Positions 5,642-9,559 of a DNA stretch of 9,559 bases are shown piece by piece. How positions within the stretch are numbered: the stretch's first letter is position 1; the number at the start of each line of letters is the position of its first letter. A model generated the notes under the pieces. It did not search any database and was not told where the DNA came from. It worked only from the letters and a program-made list of their open reading frames with translations. A program made the position numbers and the translations under genes. The DNA comes from Chloroflexia bacterium (lineage in GTDB: Bacteria; Chloroflexota; Chloroflexia; QHBQ01; JADMIH01), in NCBI GenBank assembly GCA_025927935.1, contig JAICKM010000219.1, positions 1-9,559 on the forward strand, given 5' to 3'.

Positions 5642-8128
5642 TTACGCCGGCTCGGTCCACTCGTGCGCCAGCCGGACCCTGGCCGTGCGCGGCAGGTCCA
5701 CGCTGCTGGTCCCGATGAGCAGGTCGAAATCGCCGGCATCGGCCACCCAGGCGGCGCGGGTATCGTCGAAGTAGGCCAGCGCGCGCATGTCCAGCTTGAG
5801 GACGACGTTCTGCGTCTCGTTCGGCTGCAACGAGACTTTCGCAAAGCCCTTAAGCTCTTTGTTTGGCCGCTCCAGGCGCGCTTCGGGGTCGTGGACGTAG
5901 AGCTGAACCACCGTCTGCCCGGCCCGGTCGCCGGTGTTGCGTACGGGGACCGTGACGGTGAGTTCGCCGCCGGGTTCCAGGCTGTCCCCGCTCAACTGCG
6001 GCTCGCCAAGCTCGAAGCTGGTGTACGAAAGCCCGAAGCCGAACGGGAACAGCGGCTTCAGACTGGCCTTATCGACGTGGCGATAGCCGATGTACAGCCC
6101 TTCACTGTACTCGACCTCGCCGGCTTCTCCGGGATACCGGCGGTCCGGCGTTTCGGGATGCACCGGGTCGTCCTCGACGCGGGCGGGGAAGGTTTGCGGC
6201 AGCCGCCCGCCGGGATCGGCCCGCCCCAGCAGGACATCGGCGGCGGCGTAGCCCGCCTCCTGGCCGGGGAACCAGGCTTGCAGCAGCGCCCCCACCTGGT
6301 CCAGCCAGGGCATCAGCACGGGGCCGCCCGTCTGCAGCAGCACGATGGTTTTGGGGTTGGCTTGCGCGACCGCCCGGATGAGATCATCCTGCCGGCCCGG
6401 CAAATCCAGCCCCCACCGGTCGACCCCTTCCGTCTCCCAGTCGCCGTTGCTGCCGACGCAGACGACGGCGTAGTCGGCCGCGGCGGCCAGCCGGGCGGCG
6501 TCCTGGATGCTGGTTGCGGGGAGCGGCTTGCGGAAGCCGAAGCGCACGGCGCTCATCGCGGCGATGCCCATCTCCACCAGCTTCGGCGCGAACTCGATGA
6601 CCGCCTCGTGATCGCCGGCGCTCAACGAGTGGCGGACGCGGATCTCGGCGCTGCCGAAGCCGAAGTAGCCGCCGCCGGGCTGATATTTGTCCCAATTGTC
6701 GATCACCTCTTCGCCGTCGATGGACAGGCGGCTCAGCCCGGCGCTCATGAGGCTAAGCTCGTACTCGCCCGCCTCGGGCACATGGATGGTGCTGGTCAGG
6801 CGGGCGCGGAAATCGGCGGGGACGCCCGCGGGCAGCGCGAACCACATGACTTCGCCCAACGCGCGCTCCTCGCGGGCCAGGACGGCGTCGCCGCCAGCGC
6901 CGCGGTACTCGATCTGCATGGGCGCAGGCGAAATGGGGAGGAACTTGTCGTTCTCGCAGCCCACCGCATAGGTGACGTTTGCCTCGCCGAGCGCTTCGCG
7001 CAGACCGTCCAGGGGTGAAACGCGCCGGTGAGCGTTCATCTGCGCACTCCCGCCGCCCATCACCTGCGCCGTGGCGGCATTCGGCCCGACCACGGCAACG
7101 CGGGCGCCCGGCGGCAGCGGAAGCAAGCCCCCGGCGTTTTTCAGCAACACCGTCCCCTCGGCCCCGGCCCGGCGGATCAACGCGCGCGTATCCGCGTACT
7201 CCTCCTCGCGTTCGGCGGCATCGCTCACGTCGCGCGGCTGGGCGAAGGTGCCGGTGCGCTCGATCAGCCGCAAGATGTTGCGGACCGCCGTCCGCACGGC
7301 CGCGCGAGTGGCTTCGTCCGCTTCCGCTTCGGCCGCCAGGTTCTGCCGGGCCTTCGCTGGTCCCGGCATCTCCAGGTCAAGCCCGGCGCGCACGCTCGGA
7401 CCGGCCGAGTGGGTGCCGCCCCAGTCGCTCATCACCAGACCGTCGAAGCCCCACTGGTCGCGCAGGATCGTGGTCAACAGCCGTTTATTCTCGCTACAGT
7501 AGGTCCCGTTCAGCTTGTTATACGCGCTCATCACGGCCCAACTGCGGCCTTCCTTGACCGCCATCTCGAAGGGCCGCAGGTACAGCTCACGGAGCGGGCG
7601 TTCGGCAATCACGCTGTTGATCGTGCCGCGCTGGTACTCCGATTCGTTCCCCGCGAAGTGCTTCACGGTGGCCGCCACGCCCTCGTCCTGCATTCCCTGG
7701 ATGTAGGCGACGGCGAGTTTGCCCGCCAAAAAGGGATCTTCGGAGTAGCTCTCGAAGTTCCGCCCGTTGTGGGTGCTGCGGAACAGGTTGACGGTAGGCG
7801 CCAGCGACACCCCCGCGCCCTTGTCATGAACTTCGCGGGCCAGCAGCCGCCCCACCTGGCGCAGCAGGTCCACGTTCCAGGACGAGCCGAGCGCGATCCC
7901 GACCGGGAAGGCCGCGGTTTTCTTCCCGCCGACGAGCGGGCCGCCACCGCGTGCGCCTGCCGGGCCGTCTGTGACCTTCAAGGATGGGATGTTCAACCGT
8001 GGAATGGCAACCGTTCGCCAGAAGTCGGCGCCGGCAAGTAGCGAGACTTGCTCTTGCAGCGTCATCTGGTCGAGGAGTTCGTCTATCCGCGCATCCGCGC
8101 GCTGTTGCCGGTCTATTGCAGTTTGCAT
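5642..8128 (-). CDS. GH3 beta-glucosidase-type enzyme with inserted PA14 domain
   Basis: An 828-residue retaining exo-glycosidase (beta-glucosidase/beta-xylosidase class) that removes terminal sugars from short glycans. From the ATG at 8128: the TIM-barrel domain (about 20-295) has 'KVTDGPAG', 'GRNFESYSEDP', 'VKHFAGNE' and the nucleophile motif 'VMSDWGG' with Asp235. The alpha/beta sandwich begins near 320 ('GTVLLKNAGGLLPL'), is interrupted by a PA14-like domain (about 396-535, including 'AGEYELSLMSAGLSRLSIDGEEVIDNW') and resumes with 'VCVGSNGDWETEGVDRWGLDLPGRQ', which carries the acid/base Glu (565 or 567). A fibronectin-III-like tail spans about 737-810. This order matches PA14-bearing GH3 enzymes such as yeast KmBglI. 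No signal peptide, so probably cytosolic. The frame stays open upstream to an ATG at 8266, but AAGGAAG nine bases before 8128 and family homology starting at 'RIDELLDQMTLQEQV' favour 8128. Exact sugar specificity cannot be read from sequence. Confidence 0.93.
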   Translation of the reverse strand: MQTAIDRQQRADARIDELLDQMTLQEQVSLLAGADFWRTVAIPRLNIPSLKVTDGPAGARGGGPLVGGKKTAAFPVGIALGSSWNVDLLRQVGRLLAREVHDKGAGVSLAPTVNLFRSTHNGRNFESYSEDPFLAGKLAVAYIQGMQDEGVAATVKHFAGNESEYQRGTINSVIAERPLRELYLRPFEMAVKEGRSWAVMSAYNKLNGTYCSENKRLLTTILRDQWGFDGLVMSDWGGTHSAGPSVRAGLDLEMPGPAKARQNLAAEAEADEATRAAVRTAVRNILRLIERTGTFAQPRDVSDAAEREEEYADTRALIRRAGAEGTVLLKNAGGLLPLPPGARVAVVGPNAATAQVMGGGSAQMNAHRRVSPLDGLREALGEANVTYAVGCENDKFLPISPAPMQIEYRGAGGDAVLAREERALGEVMWFALPAGVPADFRARLTSTIHVPEAGEYELSLMSAGLSRLSIDGEEVIDNWDKYQPGGGYFGFGSAEIRVRHSLSAGDHEAVIEFAPKLVEMGIAAMSAVRFGFRKPLPATSIQDAARLAAAADYAVVCVGSNGDWETEGVDRWGLDLPGRQDDLIRAVAQANPKTIVLLQTGGPVLMPWLDQVGALLQAWFPGQEAGYAAADVLLGRADPGGRLPQTFPARVEDDPVHPETPDRRYPGEAGEVEYSEGLYIGYRHVDKASLKPLFPFGFGLSYTSFELGEPQLSGDSLEPGGELTVTVPVRNTGDRAGQTVVQLYVHDPEARLERPNKELKGFAKVSLQPNETQNVVLKLDMRALAYFDDTRAAWVADAGDFDLLIGTSSVDLPRTARVRLAHEWTEPA

Positions 8129-8137
8129 GGGTTCGTA

Positions 8138-8144
8138 CTTCCTT
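8138..8144 (-). promoter_or_regulatory. Shine-Dalgarno fixing the GH3 start
   Basis: On the minus strand AAGGAAG (8144-8138) lies nine bases before the ATG at 8128. The 46 extra codons up to the ATG at 8266 encode a Gly/Arg/His-rich stretch unlike GH3 N-termini, so the shorter start is preferred. Confidence 0.65.
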
Positions 8145-8336
8145 TCATGCCCTACCCGGTGTCCGCCGCCCCGGCCGCGATCATTGCTACCTTGTCCGAC
8201 CTCGCGGTAGCGTATGCAACCCCCTTTGGCGCGGGAATGATCGAAGCAAATATCGTACCCGATCACAGCCGATTGGGAGCCGGGGAGCTACGGAGCGCGC
8301 CGGCCCCGGAGCGGCCTACCTGCGGCAGCCAAGATC

Positions 8337-8345
8337 TGTTAGAAT
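8337..8345 (+). promoter_or_regulatory. Candidate extended -10 for the BNR-protein gene
   Basis: TGTTAGAAT fits the extended -10 form TGnTATAAT with one hexamer mismatch. No good -35 is present at the usual distance, which extended -10 promoters can tolerate. A start near 8352 would give a leader of about 60 bases. Confidence 0.3.
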
Positions 8346-8414
8346 TCAGAAAGTACGCCCCATGCACCGGGCTATTGACTACCGACCTGACACTAGATGG
8401 AGATGCTGATCCCC

Positions 8415-9559
8415 ATGCACGCCGATCACTCGAAACCGGCGGGCCACCGCGCCCGCCTTGCCGTTTTTCTCGTCGCCGCGCTGTTGACGGTGCCCGCCCT
8501 GCTGGGCCTGGCGGCGACCAGCGCACCGCGCAGCCAGGCCGCGCCCGCCCTGGCCGAGTTCAGCGCCAACCTCCGCCTGAACCAGGCGCAGACCGATCAG
8601 CAGCAAGAGCCGACCCTGAGCATCAATCCCAAGGACCCGCGCATGATCATCGCGGCAGCCAAGGATTGGCGCAGCGGGCGCAAGGAAGTCTGGCACTACC
8701 GATCCAGCGACGGCGGCGCCACCTGGACCGACATGCATCTGCCCGGTCTGCCCGCCGACTTGCCCAACCAAAGCGACCCAGTGGTCATCTACGACGCCGA
8801 CGGCGTGGCTTACACCAGCATCATCGGCTACAACGATGCCGATTTCACCAAGGGCGGGCTATTCGTCGCGCGCTCGACGGACAACGGCGCGACCTGGAGC
8901 ACGCCTGTGGCGGCGACCAAAAATAGCGACAAGATCTTCAACGACAAAGAATGGCTGACGGTGGACCGCAGCAACACGGCCACGCGGGGCACGCTCTACC
9001 TGACCTGGACCCGCTTCACCACCATCTCCGAGCGCCAGGATCGCGGCGACATCGTAGAGATCCGCTCCACCGACGGCGGCGCCACCTGGAGCGACCCGGT
9101 ACAGATCAGCCGCGCGCAGGACCAGACTGATGTGCAGGGGTCCTTCCCGGCAGTCGGGCCGGGCGGCGACCTGAACGTGCTTTATTACGACCAGACCAAA
9201 AGCCCCGCGCTCTGGGTGGGGCGCAGCACCGATGGCGGCAAGAGTTTCGCCCCGCCGGTCAAAGTGGCCGATGCCCACCGCATCCCCTCGCCCCTGCCCA
9301 CCAGCAAGTTCCGCACGTTCATTCTCCCCGCCCTGGCCGCCAACCCGGTTGACGGCACGCTGGTCGCCACCTGGAACGACTACACGACCAACGCCGATAT
9401 CCTGCTGGCGACATCCCGCGACGGCAACCAGACCTGGAGCGCGCCGGTGCGTGTCAACCAGGACGCCGGCAGCGCCGATCAGTTCTTCCCATCCGCCGTG
9501 TTCGGACCGGACGGCGTGCTGCACGTGGCCTGGCTGGACCGCCGCGACGACCCGCAGAA
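8415..9559 (+). CDS. Secreted BNR/Asp-box beta-propeller protein, sialidase-like, 3' end missing
   Basis: The reading frame is open to the right edge, giving 381 residues and an incomplete codon. A signal peptide covers about 1-47: basic n-region 'HRAR', hydrophobic core 'LAVFLVAALLTVPALLGLAA', and a likely cleavage after 'ALA'. Five Asp-boxes (S-x-D-x-G-x-T/S-W/F) follow at residues 97-104, 154-161, 218-225, 271-278 and 334-341. The last is degenerate ('SRDGNQTW') and the fourth ends in Phe. Spacing of 53-64 residues is that of successive propeller blades. True GH33 sialidases have an N-terminal FRIP motif and an Arg triad; I see no FRIP, so calling it an active sialidase is not justified. 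An extracellular binding propeller or other glycosidase is equally possible. Start: in-frame ATGs lie at 8397, 8403 and 8415 after a TAG at 8394-8396; GGAG at 8399-8402 is twelve bases before 8415 and badly placed for the other two. Confidence 0.8.
   Translation, partial: MHADHSKPAGHRARLAVFLVAALLTVPALLGLAATSAPRSQAAPALAEFSANLRLNQAQTDQQQEPTLSINPKDPRMIIAAAKDWRSGRKEVWHYRSSDGGATWTDMHLPGLPADLPNQSDPVVIYDADGVAYTSIIGYNDADFTKGGLFVARSTDNGATWSTPVAATKNSDKIFNDKEWLTVDRSNTATRGTLYLTWTRFTTISERQDRGDIVEIRSTDGGATWSDPVQISRAQDQTDVQGSFPAVGPGGDLNVLYYDQTKSPALWVGRSTDGGKSFAPPVKVADAHRIPSPLPTSKFRTFILPALAANPVDGTLVATWNDYTTNADILLATSRDGNQTWSAPVRVNQDAGSADQFFPSAVFGPDGVLHVAWLDRRDDPQ

Larger units (their letters stand above)
8129..8414. 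other. Divergent control region between GH3 and BNR-protein genes
   Basis: This 286-bp gap holds no supported gene. It contains an inverted repeat TGATCG-N16-CGATCA (8238-8243/8260-8265) and two overlapping, mutually exclusive stems: CCGCGA/TCGCGG (8175-8180/8202-8207) and GCTACC/GGTAGC (8186-8191/8206-8211). An extended -10 for the plus-strand gene lies at 8337-8345. I found no convincing -35/-10 pair for the GH3 gene. Confidence 0.45.

Noticed and set aside
5663..7018. A 451-codon plus-strand open frame opposite the GH3 gene
   Set aside because: Antisense to conserved GH3 domains, biased composition, no motifs, no ribosome-binding site; the same holds for the plus-strand frame at 7028-8041.
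8129..8266. N-terminal extension of the GH3 protein to the ATG at 8266
   Set aside because: No Shine-Dalgarno-supported start, unlike the ATG at 8128, and the extra 46 residues are Gly/Arg/His-rich and unlike GH3 N-termini.
8048..8926. A 292-codon plus-strand open frame crossing the divergent gap
   Set aside because: It overlaps the BNR-protein gene in another frame and the GH3 N-terminus, becomes Arg/Pro-rich past 8400, and has no domain. The frame starting at 8415 has the signal peptide and Asp-boxes.
8708..9090. A 20-base exact repeat (8708-8727 and 9071-9090)
   Set aside because: It encodes the same Asp-box residues (DGGATW) in two propeller blades; protein constraint plus codon bias explains it.
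8859..9524. A 221-codon minus-strand open frame opposite the BNR gene
   Set aside because: Gly/Val/Ala/Arg-rich without motifs, antisense to repeated Asp-boxes.

Overview
The window is a GC-rich (roughly two-thirds G+C by eye) bacterial stretch holding five protein genes on alternating strands, each apparently its own transcription unit. I see no RNA genes, mobile elements, CRISPR arrays or defence loci. The best taxonomic guess is Chloroflexota. The reasons are a secreted protein ending in two ~99-residue repeats of the 'F-x-TGH ... YW...GGLAMFGYP ... VQYFER-RFEYHPE' type, which I associate with that phylum, together with a soluble multi-GAF histidine kinase and a PATAN/DUF4388 protein. This is inference from protein style, not a database match.

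Layout. 1-417: no gene; several short inverted repeats just upstream of the first gene. 418-1017 (+): PATAN/DUF4388 protein of 199 aa. 1031-1064: strong stem-loop between convergent genes. 1087-3360 or 3393 (-): cytosolic sensor histidine kinase with three GAF-type segments. 3361-3716: divergent control region with a candidate promoter for each neighbour and a perfect 10-bp stem-loop. 3717-5528 (+): secreted TIM-barrel glycosidase resembling GH113 (beta-mannanase family), with a Pro-rich linker and two C-terminal repeats. 5547-5574: textbook intrinsic terminator. 5642-8128 (-): GH3 beta-glucosidase-type enzyme with an inserted PA14 domain and no signal peptide. 8129-8414: divergent control region. 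8415-9559 (+): N-terminal part of a secreted BNR/Asp-box (sialidase-like beta-propeller) protein that runs off the right edge.

How the genes fit together. The middle and right parts suggest glycan handling: an exported endo-acting GH113-like enzyme, a cytosolic GH3 enzyme that could finish imported oligosaccharides, and an exported propeller protein. No transporter or sugar regulator lies in the window, so a shared pathway is a hypothesis. The left part is signalling: a soluble kinase with no adjacent response regulator, next to a PATAN protein, a domain known from response-regulator-type signalling proteins.

I did not find a clearly new biological system. The observations most worth following are the GH113-like enzyme fused to tandem repeats, the structured leaders ahead of two genes, and the kinase/PATAN pairing.
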